Of a stretch of DNA of 12,609 nucleotides, positions 1-6,484 are shown piece by piece. This stretch comes from an uncultured Mycoplasmatota bacterium (GTDB taxonomy: Bacteria > Bacillota_I > Bacilli_A > RF39 > UBA660). Each line of letters opens with the position of its first letter. Positions within the stretch are counted from its first letter, which is position 1. The DNA is taken from NCBI GenBank assembly GCA_947645535.1, contig CANSDD010000046.1:1-12609 (forward strand), read 5' to 3'. The notes below the pieces were generated by a model, which was not told where the DNA came from, made no database searches, and was given only the letters and a program-made list of their open reading frames with translations. Both the position numbers and the translations under genes were made by a program.

Positions 1-17
1 GCGCTAAAGCTTTATCG

Positions 18-48
18 AACCCCCAGACTATCTGGGGGTTTTCTTTAG
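18..48 (+). terminator. Intrinsic terminator of a gene left of the window
   Basis: A perfect 10-bp stem (18-27 paired with 31-40), GC-rich at its core (CCCCC/GGGGG), has a 3-nt CTA loop and is followed by TTTTCTTT. The T-tract is on the plus strand, so it ends a plus-strand transcript whose gene lies before the window. Positions 5-14 (TAAAGCTTTA) are a small separate palindrome. Its GC content contrasts sharply with the surroundings. Confidence 0.85.
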
Positions 49-50
49 AC

Positions 51-80
51 AAAAAAAGAAATCTTTTTTTAGATTTCTTT
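51..80 (-). terminator. Intrinsic terminator of the GH25 lysozyme gene
   Basis: Arms AAAGAAATCT (55-64) and AGATTTCTTT (71-80) form a 10-bp stem with a six-T loop. Read on the minus strand, the stem runs into a T-tract (complement of the A-run at 51-57). It lies about 80 nt beyond the stop codon of the minus-strand lysozyme gene. Together with the preceding plus-strand terminator it insulates the two transcription units. Confidence 0.75.
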
Positions 81-162
81 ATAAACAATTATTTTAATAT
101 TCTAATAAATCAACGATATACTTTCAGTACATATTATAATTTTACTTCATATATATCAATAC

Positions 163-1353
163 TTACTTTCCAGGATAATAGATATTTACATCTACTCCTC
201 CTCTTATTCCATCTACTGTTCCACTACTCATCATTTGCCAAAAAGTATATTCACCAGAATAATTTGTTTCATCTGTATAATGTGCTAACCATGTTTCATA
301 TTTTGTTGGAAACCAAATTTTCTCTAAATAATTTTTACTACTATAGAGCATTCCTTTATATCCAGCTTTTTCTATTTCTTCTAAATATGCTTCTGCCATA
401 CTAGTAAGACCAAAAAAGCTTAATTCATAACTATTAAAATATCTCCATTCTTCCCAGTCAAATGCAATAGGCAAATCTACTTTATAATCTTTAATTTGTT
501 CTATTACCCATTTAGCATCTTCTCTAGCACTCTCTATACTATCAGCATATGAGTAAAAATATAAACCAACAGGAATGTCATATTCATTTGCTAGTTTAAT
601 ATTTCTTTCAAACTTCTTATCAAGCACATGCTCTCCTTCATTGTTAATTGTTCCAACACGAATAATTATAAATTCTACTCCAGCATTGTTAATTTTTTCA
701 AAATCAATATCACCTTGCCAACTAGATACATCAATTCCAATTTGATTATTTTCATTTTTATATTCTTTAATAATATCTTCAAAATTAGTATATTCAGGTG
801 TGTAATTATTTGAAGAATTATCTGGCTCATATACATGAAGAGTAAAAGCTTGCTCTGCCTCATTTCCACTATTATCAATTGCCTTAAAGACAAGTGGATA
901 ACTACCTACTGTATGGACATCATATTCCCCTTCTATAAAACAATTTGGTTTATTATCATAATTATCGCCACAAAGAATCACATCTGTTAATACTGTTTCA
1001 CTATCTTTTTCTAAACTATAACTATTATTAAGCCAAATAAGTGGCTTTACTGTATCAATTACTTCTATATCAAAATCATATTTTAATTTAATATTTTTAT
1101 CATTGATAAATTCAAAGGCAATGTTTTTTTTTCCAATTTTTTTAAAACTAACCTCATAATCATCTATAATATTTCCGTTTAAACTAACTATAAAATCAGA
1201 AACTTTTTTTGTATTATTAAATTCTAGTGTTAAATCATCTTGCAATACAATTTCTATTTTCGCATTTTTCTTATATATATATTCTTTTACTCCTATAACA
1301 CCAACAACTATTAAAATTATGACACCACTTATAAACATTATCTTTTTCCTCAT
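163..1353 (-). CDS. Membrane-anchored GH25 muramidase with Ig-like domain
   Basis: A 396-residue glycoside hydrolase family 25 (Chalaropsis-type) lysozyme, expected to cut the MurNAc-GlcNAc bond of peptidoglycan outside the membrane. Residues 1-4 are basic and 5-23 form one hydrophobic segment with no obvious signal-peptidase site, so it is probably a signal anchor. Residues about 33-176 look like one or two bacterial Ig-like domains (DUF5011-like, ending with an A-x-D-N-S-G-N-E motif); Cys128 and Cys138 could form a disulfide. Residues 205-394 are the catalytic domain: GIDVSSWQG with Asp208, the acidic pair Asp299/Glu301 in FDWEEW, and the closing GVDVN with Asp388. The ATG at 1353 follows GGGGAAAATAA, a usable ribosome site. 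The upstream gene on the same strand is the ABC exporter, 67 nt away. It could act in wall remodelling, sporulation or competition; the sequence does not decide. Confidence 0.9.
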   Translation of the reverse strand: MRKKIMFISGVIILIVVGVIGVKEYIYKKNAKIEIVLQDDLTLEFNNTKKVSDFIVSLNGNIIDDYEVSFKKIGKKNIAFEFINDKNIKLKYDFDIEVIDTVKPLIWLNNSYSLEKDSETVLTDVILCGDNYDNKPNCFIEGEYDVHTVGSYPLVFKAIDNSGNEAEQAFTLHVYEPDNSSNNYTPEYTNFEDIIKEYKNENNQIGIDVSSWQGDIDFEKINNAGVEFIIIRVGTINNEGEHVLDKKFERNIKLANEYDIPVGLYFYSYADSIESAREDAKWVIEQIKDYKVDLPIAFDWEEWRYFNSYELSFFGLTSMAEAYLEEIEKAGYKGMLYSSKNYLEKIWFPTKYETWLAHYTDETNYSGEYTFWQMMSSGTVDGIRGGVDVNIYYPGK

Positions 1354-1398
1354 TTATTTTCCCCATTTCTACACTTTATTTATTATATAATATCACAA

Positions 1399-1427
1399 AT
1401 TATATCCTTCTATTCTAATACTATGAA
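1399..1427 (-). promoter_or_regulatory. Possible sigma-A promoter for the GH25 gene
   Basis: On the minus strand, TTCATA (1422-1427) is followed after 17 nt by a perfect TATAAT (1399-1404). The -35 matches consensus at only four of six positions and overlaps the end of the ABC gene. A second TATAAT at 1382-1387 lacks a -35 partner. In such AT-rich DNA this is tentative, and read-through from the exporter gene is possible since no terminator is seen between the two genes. Confidence 0.35.
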
Positions 1428-3151
1428 TTTAAAGATTCTGTTTCATAAAGGTTTCTATATATTTCACTATTTTTTAATAATTCTTTATGTGTTCCTGAAG
1501 CAATTATTTTTCCCTTTTCAACTACATGAATAATATCTGCATCCATAATTGTTGAAAGACGGTGTGCAACAATTACAACTGTATGATTTTTTACTAAATT
1601 ATCAATTGCTTTTTTGATATAATTTTGAGATTGATTATCAAGTGCTGAAGTAGCTTCATCAAATAATATAACTTTACTTTCTTTTGCTAGAGTTCTGGCA
1701 ATCGCAAGTCTTTGCTTTTGTCCACCTGATAAATTTACTCCACCTTCTCCAAGTTTTGTTTGATATCCATTTGGAAGAGTCATAATATAATCATCTAAAT
1801 ATGCAGTTTTCGCATATTTTCTAATTTTATCTAATGTTATATTACTATTTACTAATTTGAAATTTTCTTCAATTGTCCGATTAAAAATAAATGGTTCTTG
1901 TCTAATAATCGAAATATGTTTTCTTAAGTTTTCTTCTTTTAATGATTTTATATTTACTCCATCTAATAATATTTCTCCCTCTGTTGGTTCAAATACACGA
2001 GTCATTAAATTAAATAACGTTGATTTTCCTTGCCCAGATTTTCCTACAATTGCAATTTTCTTATTTGGTTCTAAGGTTAAATTAAAATGATTAAGGATAA
2101 TATCTTCATCTGGATAAGAAAATATAACATCTTTAAATTCTACAATTCCTTTCGTTTTTTCCAAACTTTCTTTTCCAAATTGTTCATCTTGATAAAGTTT
2201 ATTTTCTAAAATTTCATTTACTCTTCCAAGAGATACAACAACTCGTTGATAGACCTGAGTAAAACTATTGATATTTTCAATTAACCACATATAGCGATAA
2301 ACATAATAAGTCATTGCAATAAAAAATGTAAGTGTTGTTTTATTATAGTAAAGTAGTACTGCACAAGTCATAAATACTCCTACTTCTAAAAGAGCCTTTA
2401 GAAATCTAGTCATTAAGTTAAATTTCTTTCTAAGATCAATTTCATTTTCTGATTTTTGATATATTTTTTTTATAATTTCTATCATATCTGAAATTAAATT
2501 CCTTTTAATCCCTAATGTTTTTATCTCTCTTACTCCTCTAATAGATTCTGTTACTAAAGATGTAAAATTGTCTTGCTCTTTTCTTCTTTCTTTATGAACA
2601 TTTTTTAATATAGGTTGATATTTTCTAATAATTAAAAATAAAATAAATACAAAAGCCAAAATTTCTACACCAACAATCCAAGAATTTAAAAAAATGTATA
2701 CAATTAAAATAATAGATCCTACTAAAGAAGAAAATATTTGAAGTAATTGACTAAATGAAAAACTAAGTGTGTCTGTATCATTTGTAATACGATTGATGAT
2801 TTCTCCAGATGATGTTTTTTCATAAGCATAAGCTGGTAAATCAAGTGCTTTTTTATATGTAAAAAAACCAAGTTTTCTTGTTACTGCACTCTCTATCTTT
2901 TGTAACATACTATCTGCTTTAATTGATAAAAAGCCATCCATAATAATTTTCATTGCTAAATAAGTTCCTAAATATAATAATGCTTTTTTTAGTGCCATAT
3001 TTGTAATTGCTTCTATGGCTGCACCATTTAAATAACCTACTAAGATTTCTGAAAGCTCACATAAAAAAATTAAAATACTCGCTATAACAAGTTTTATTTT
3101 ATATTCTTTTACAAAATTTAATAATGCTTTAAATTCTTTTAAACTTTTCAT
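1421..3151 (-). CDS. ABC transporter, fused permease and ATPase (exporter half-transporter)
   Basis: A 576-residue MsbA/MdlB-type ABC half-transporter that should work as a dimer in the cytoplasmic membrane; substrate unknown. The first ~310 residues are the type I exporter transmembrane domain, with hydrophobic segments near 20-40, 56-72, 135-155, 158-176, 255-268 and 274-290. The nucleotide-binding domain shows Walker A GKSGQGKST (370-378), a Q-loop in RQEPF (418), signature LSGGQ (474-478), Walker B VILFDE (494-499), D-loop SALD (502-505) and the switch His530 in VAHRLS. All catalytic elements are present, so it should be active. The ATG at 3151 is chosen over the GTG at 3160: AAGAGGAAG sits well spaced from the ATG but only 2 nt from the GTG. 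No partner half-transporter is adjacent, suggesting a homodimer. Lipid, peptide and drug export are all possible. Confidence 0.9.
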   Translation of the reverse strand: MKSLKEFKALLNFVKEYKIKLVIASILIFLCELSEILVGYLNGAAIEAITNMALKKALLYLGTYLAMKIIMDGFLSIKADSMLQKIESAVTRKLGFFTYKKALDLPAYAYEKTSSGEIINRITNDTDTLSFSFSQLLQIFSSLVGSIILIVYIFLNSWIVGVEILAFVFILFLIIRKYQPILKNVHKERRKEQDNFTSLVTESIRGVREIKTLGIKRNLISDMIEIIKKIYQKSENEIDLRKKFNLMTRFLKALLEVGVFMTCAVLLYYNKTTLTFFIAMTYYVYRYMWLIENINSFTQVYQRVVVSLGRVNEILENKLYQDEQFGKESLEKTKGIVEFKDVIFSYPDEDIILNHFNLTLEPNKKIAIVGKSGQGKSTLFNLMTRVFEPTEGEILLDGVNIKSLKEENLRKHISIIRQEPFIFNRTIEENFKLVNSNITLDKIRKYAKTAYLDDYIMTLPNGYQTKLGEGGVNLSGGQKQRLAIARTLAKESKVILFDEATSALDNQSQNYIKKAIDNLVKNHTVVIVAHRLSTIMDADIIHVVEKGKIIASGTHKELLKNSEIYRNLYETESLNS

Positions 3152-3181
3152 AGTTACCACTTCCTCTTGTCAGTAATTACC

Positions 3182-3212
3182 ATTTTATCACAAATTCATA
3201 AAGTTTATACAA
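3182..3212 (-). promoter_or_regulatory. Possible sigma-A promoter of the ABC exporter gene
   Basis: On the minus strand, TTGTAT (3207-3212) precedes TAAAAT (3182-3187) by 19 nt. The -10 carries the extended element TGA just upstream (TGATAAAAT), which can compensate for a long spacer. The start codon is about 30 nt downstream. Sequence match only. Confidence 0.35.
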
Positions 3213-3218
3213 TAATTC

Positions 3219-3235
3219 TATGGACTTATTCCATA
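3219..3235. promoter_or_regulatory. Inverted repeat upstream of the ABC exporter promoter
   Basis: TATGGA (3219-3224) and TCCATA (3230-3235) form a perfect 6-bp inverted repeat with a 5-nt spacer. It sits just upstream of the proposed -35 of the exporter gene. Size and symmetry suit a dimeric regulator, but no regulator gene is nearby and chance is possible. Confidence 0.22.
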
Positions 3236-3302
3236 AATATTTTTTCTCTTACAACCATCATGCATTATTTATATATTATTAGTATAATTGACTAGATTAT
3301 CA

Positions 3303-3653
3303 TCAATTTTTGCTTAATTGTTTCGCTATTTCAGTAATTTTACTAATTGAATTTAAATTTTCCTTTTCAATTGGGCTAAGTTCCTTTATTTGATATTTTT
3401 TATATTCTGTTTTTGCTTTTTCTATTGCTTTCTTATGACTAATTTTACCAGCACTCGTCAAAATATCCGCATCTAAAGAATTTAAAATTTTATCTAATTG
3501 ATTAATGTAATCTTTCATTCTCATTGGTTTATGTTTCATTGCTTGAAATTCAGCAAAATCAAAATATCCTGAAACTAGATTATTTAACATCAATAGTTCT
3601 TTTTCAGTTAAATAATTCTTAGCTATTTCTATATCATTTAGTTGAATCAACAC
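3303..3653 (-). pseudogene. RhuM-family gene, 3' fragment
   Basis: This frame encodes the C-terminal part of a RhuM-family protein (PF13310 type). From about codon 8 on (IEIAKNYLTEKEL) it continues the family after a gap. Other recognisable stretches are the LVSGYFDFAEFQA and MKDYINQLDKIL helices, the AGKISHKKAIEKA segment and YKKYQ. It overlaps the 5' fragment by 20 nt in a different frame (net +1 or -2) and has no ribosome site before its GTG at 3653, so it is probably not translated separately. Family members usually carry roughly 15 more residues between the two halves; these are missing. The gene ends in TGA. Confidence 0.75.
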
Positions 3654-4281
3654 GATTATAAATTACTTCAGCAGCTGTATTACCATGAGCAGCATAATGG
3701 AATTTGTTCTGAACTATTTTAAAGAATTTTATTGTTTCTTCTGCTTTAGGATTATAATCAATTGCAGTAGCATATAAATCAAGAACTTGTCTATACAAGA
3801 CTTTTTCACTTGATCTTATATCTTTAATACGATTTAAAAGTTCGTAAAAATATTTTCCACCTCCAAGATTTTTAAGACGTTCATCGTCCATAGTATATCC
3901 TTTAATGATATATTCTTTTATTCTAGCCGTTGCCCATTTTCTAAATCTTACACCCTCTAAAGATTTAACTCGATAGCCAACACTAATTACTACATCTAAA
4001 TTATAATAATCTATACTTCTTTCAACTTTTCTAGTTCCTTCTTGTTGAACTGTTGCAAAATTTGCAATAGTTGAACTGTTTTTTTCTAATTCTCCATCTT
4101 CAAATACATTCTTTATATGCCTAGAAATTACTGATTTATCTCTCCCAAATAATCTTGTCATTTGTTCTAAAGATAACCAAACCGTTTCATTTTCTAAATT
4201 AACATCCAATTTAACATTTCCATCTTGTGATTCATATATTACTAATTCTGTTTTATTTTCTTCTATTAATTCGTTTTTCAT
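3634..4281 (-). pseudogene. RhuM-family gene, 5' fragment
   Basis: The first 215 residues of a RhuM-family protein, named after a gene of Salmonella pathogenicity island 3; biochemical function is not established. Residues 13-30 give the usual short beta start. Residues 34-60 (VWLSLEQMTRLFGRDKSVISRHIKNVF) fit a helix-turn-helix-like unit, followed by the family's FATVQQEG, YYNLDVVISVGYRV, and FRKWATARIKEYI motifs and the FHYAAHGNTAAEVIY block near 194-208. The frame then ends at TGA after VDSTK, where intact relatives continue. The ATG at 4281 is preceded by AGGGAGG with a longish 12-nt gap. The truncated product could still be made and could bind DNA, but the gene as a whole is interrupted. 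Confidence 0.75.
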
Positions 4282-4339
4282 TTTATTTTCAAACCTCCCT
4301 ATTTTCTTATATTTTTATTTGTTTAATTACACACATCAT

Positions 4340-4960
4340 TTACTTTTGCAAAATAAACTCCCAAGTATATTTTTTTCTTCTTTTACGAGTAGTTACATCT
4401 TCATTTAAAACAACTATGTTCCACTGCTTTGTCAATATATCAAATTGTTCTTGATTAAATAGTCTTTTATGTTGTTCTTTTACTGGGTCATAGTAAAAGT
4501 CCTTTTCATCTCTATATAATTATCGTTAACATATGCATTTTTATCAGAATTCATTCTTCCAATAAATAAACCACCCTTTTCAAGAACTTCATAAATTCCA
4601 TCAAATATTTCTTTTGTCTTTTCCATATTAAAATAATGAAGAGATAAATTTGCATTTACTAATCCTACAAAATTAGGCTCAAATGGCAATCAAAATTCAT
4701 TACTTTAGCATTTGGGCACATTTCTTTAAATTTATTTAGTACCTTCTTTGAAAAGTCACAAGATATAACATTAAAGCCATTTTTCATTAACCAAATAGAA
4801 TCCTGACCCAAACCACATCCTAAATCAATAGCATTTTTATTATTTACACTAAAATAATATCTTTATATTTTATCATCCATATATCATTAAAAAATCTTTT
4901 TCTGATTCTTTTAGATTACTATTGTCTGTTCATTCCAATATTTTTAATTTTTTATAAATA
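4340..4960 (-). pseudogene. Class I SAM-dependent methyltransferase, multiply frameshifted
   Basis: Reading the minus strand across frames reconstructs a nearly full-length (~200 residue) class I methyltransferase of the Methyltransf_11/25 kind. In order: KYWNEQT (to 4923), SNLKESEKDFL, DIWMIKYKDII, then NAIDLGCGLGQDS (SAM motif I) through CPNAKVMNFD (to 4689), LPFEPNFVGLVNANLSLHYF through GGLFIGRMNSDKNAYV (4689-4502), and DFYYDPVKEQHKRLF through YTWEFILQK, ending in TAA at 4340-4342. Five frame changes are needed, near 4925, 4888, 4851, 4690 and 4502. An open stretch at 4480-4689 covers only the middle third and should not be taken as a gene. Substrate unknown. The start codon is no longer recognisable; the 5' limit near 4960 is approximate. 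Confidence 0.85.
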
Positions 4961-4983
4961 TAAATGTATTCAACACATACCAG

Positions 4984-5096
4984 TTAGGGTGGTATGATGA
5001 AACATATTCTCCACAGACAACCTCCACAATGTTTTTTCAAAAATTAGTAAAAACATCAATGATTTACTCGTTTTTTACCATTTTTTTGACCCCTAA
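4984..5096. other. GC-richer segment bounded by TTAGGG inverted repeats, unknown origin
   Basis: Between the methyltransferase remnant and rlmD lies a segment unlike its surroundings: 4981-5030 has 21 G/C in 50 bases by count, well above the neighbouring DNA. TTAGGG (4984-4989) and CCCTAA (5091-5096) form 6-bp inverted ends, and CTCCACA occurs twice 13 bp apart (5009-5015, 5022-5028). A plus-strand frame is open from 4948 to a TAG at 5101-5103 but has no early start codon. It may be a remnant of a mobile element or lost gene. No transposase is recognised. Confidence 0.25.
5047..5078 (-). terminator. Possible terminator downstream of rlmD
   Basis: GTAAAAAC (5047-5054) pairs with GTTTTTTAC (5070-5078) with one bulged base and a 15-nt loop. 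On the minus strand it is followed by TAATTTTTG. It lies about 50 nt after the rlmD stop. The stem is AT-rich and imperfect; the plus-strand reading also has T-runs. Confidence 0.35.
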
Positions 5097-5129
5097 TGAA
5101 TAGTTGATTTTTCCTTTATTTATAAGAGT

Positions 5130-6362
5130 TTATCGCCTATTTAACACGCATACACACTCAACGTGATATGTATTAGAAAACATATCTACGGGAATAATAG
5201 TATTAACTTCATATTCATTTTCTAATCTTTTTATATCACGTGCTAGTGTAACTGGATCACAAGAAACATAGATTATTTTAGGTGCTGATATTTTTCTTAA
5301 TTCTACAATTGCATTTTCATCTAAGCCAGCTCTAGGTGGATCAACAATCACTAAATCTGCTTTAAAATTAGTCTTTTTCAAAACTGTACCTGTATCCCCA
5401 CATAAAAATTCGATGTTATTTATTTGATTTTTTTCTTTATTGATATTCGCATCTTTTATTGCATCAATACTAATTTCAATTCCAAGAACTTTATTCGCTT
5501 TACTACTTAAAAATATTCCTATTGTTCCTGTCCCACAATAAAGGTCTAATACATTTTCATTTCCAGTTAAATCACTATGCTCTAAAACAGTCTGATATAA
5601 TTTTTCCATTTGTTTTGTATTTACTTGAAAAAAAGATTCTGGCGATATCTTAAATTCATATTTTCCTACTTTTTCTATAATACAATTATTTCCATATATT
5701 TGTTCGTACTTTCCATTTCTTTTTACTAATACAGAATATTCTTTTAACATACTTGATATCTTCGAATTTTGAAATCCTTGCTCTACAACGAATACAATCA
5801 TTGTATTTTTATTTCTTTTACTATTTCTAATCATTACTTGTTTTATGCCATTTAAATCCATATTATTTCTGATAATAGAAAGAATTTGATTCATTGTCAC
5901 ATCTAATAATAAACATTTTCCTATTTCTACAATTTTGTTACTTTTCTTTTGATAAAATCCTATTTTTTTATCTACCTGAAAAATAACTTTATTACGATAT
6001 TCAAATGGCTCATCATTTTCTATAATTGGGCTTACTATATTTTCTATACCAGCAAACTTTTTAATAATTTCTTTTACCTTATTTTCTTTATATTCTAACT
6101 GTTTTTTGTAAGATATGTGAAGTAAATCACAACCACCACATTCTTTAAAATAAGGACAAGAACTTATTACTCTATCATTACTTGCTTTTATAATATTTGC
6201 ACTTTCTGCTTCTATTATATTTTTCTTTTCTTTTAAAATTTTTATTTCCACTTCTTCTCCAATAAGAGCATTATTTACAAAAATGATTTTATCATTACTA
6301 TGTGCAATTCCTCTTCCTTGATGATCCATTCCTTCTATTTTAAGACACTTATTTTGCTTCAT
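5130..6362 (-). CDS. rlmD: 23S rRNA (uracil-C5)-methyltransferase, RlmD/RlmCD type
   Basis: A 410-residue RNA m5U methyltransferase of the RumA/TrmA family that transfers a methyl group from SAM to C5 of uracil in 23S rRNA (U1939 in E. coli; the Bacillus homologue RlmCD also modifies U747). Residues about 1-58 form a TRAM RNA-binding domain. Cys69, Cys75, Cys78 and Cys150 match the four ligands of the family's 4Fe-4S cluster. The SAM fold shows FFQVN (244-248), LDLYCGTGTIG (272-282), GIEIS (294-298) and DPPRAG (341-346). The catalytic nucleophile is Cys368 in VSCDP, and Glu402 in HVE is the conserved general base. It is slightly shorter than the usual ~450 residues. The ATG at 6362 is chosen over the GTG at 6374 because GGTGA lies 7 nt before it and the promoter leaves no room for the earlier start. 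Position specificity cannot be read from sequence. Confidence 0.92.
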   Translation of the reverse strand: MKQNKCLKIEGMDHQGRGIAHSNDKIIFVNNALIGEEVEIKILKEKKNIIEAESANIIKASNDRVISSCPYFKECGGCDLLHISYKKQLEYKENKVKEIIKKFAGIENIVSPIIENDEPFEYRNKVIFQVDKKIGFYQKKSNKIVEIGKCLLLDVTMNQILSIIRNNMDLNGIKQVMIRNSKRNKNTMIVFVVEQGFQNSKISSMLKEYSVLVKRNGKYEQIYGNNCIIEKVGKYEFKISPESFFQVNTKQMEKLYQTVLEHSDLTGNENVLDLYCGTGTIGIFLSSKANKVLGIEISIDAIKDANINKEKNQINNIEFLCGDTGTVLKKTNFKADLVIVDPPRAGLDENAIVELRKISAPKIIYVSCDPVTLARDIKRLENEYEVNTIIPVDMFSNTYHVECVCVLNRR

Positions 6363-6385
6363 TATTATCACCACAATCTATTTTT

Positions 6386-6414
6386 ATTATACAAAAAAAT
6401 AAATTATAATTCAA
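6386..6414 (-). promoter_or_regulatory. Sigma-A promoter of rlmD
   Basis: Minus strand: TTGAAT (6409-6414), a 17-nt spacer and a perfect TATAAT (6386-6391). The expected transcription start is near 6379, giving a leader of about 17 nt before the ATG at 6362. This supports that start codon. Confidence 0.75.
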
Positions 6415-6435
6415 CGAAAGATTTCCTATATTTAC

Positions 6436-6464
6436 TTATAAAATTTCAAAAATAAGCAATAATA
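6436..6464 (+). promoter_or_regulatory. Tentative sigma-G-like promoter of the ger operon
   Basis: TTATA (6436-6440), 17 nt, then AATAATA (6458-6464) each differ at one position from the forespore sigma-G consensus (GHATR, CATAHTA). The start of transcription would fall about 14 nt before the start codon, just ahead of the ribosome site. Germinant-receptor operons are sigma-G-controlled in Bacillus subtilis. The match is weak in such AT-rich DNA, and no good sigma-A site is seen in the same place. Confidence 0.2.
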
Positions 6465-6484
6465 AAAATAAATGAGGGATGTTT

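Noticed and set aside
628..893. Open frames on both strands inside the GH25 gene (628-813 plus, 675-893 minus)
   Set aside because: They lie within an unambiguous catalytic-domain reading frame, lack ribosome sites and resemble no protein.
1857..2090. Plus-strand open frame inside the ABC gene
   Set aside because: It is antisense to the Walker A region and has no ribosome site.
3634..3653. Programmed frameshift joining the two RhuM pieces
   Set aside because: No slippery heptamer or downstream structure is evident, and residues expected between the halves appear to be missing, so decay explains it better.
4227..4454. Plus-strand open frame across the rhuM start and the methyltransferase end
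   Set aside because: It is antisense to two recognisable coding regions and encodes only low-complexity hydrophobic residues.
4480..4689. 69-residue minus-strand frame as a stand-alone small gene
   Set aside because: It is the middle piece of the frameshifted methyltransferase; flanking pieces in other frames continue the same protein.
4340..4960. TGA read as tryptophan
   Set aside because: The interrupted frames also contain TAA and TAG, frames change rather than read through, and TGA works as the terminal stop of the RhuM frame.
5009..5028. CTCCACA direct repeats as a CRISPR or iteron
   Set aside because: Only two 7-bp copies with a 6-bp spacer; no array and no associated genes.
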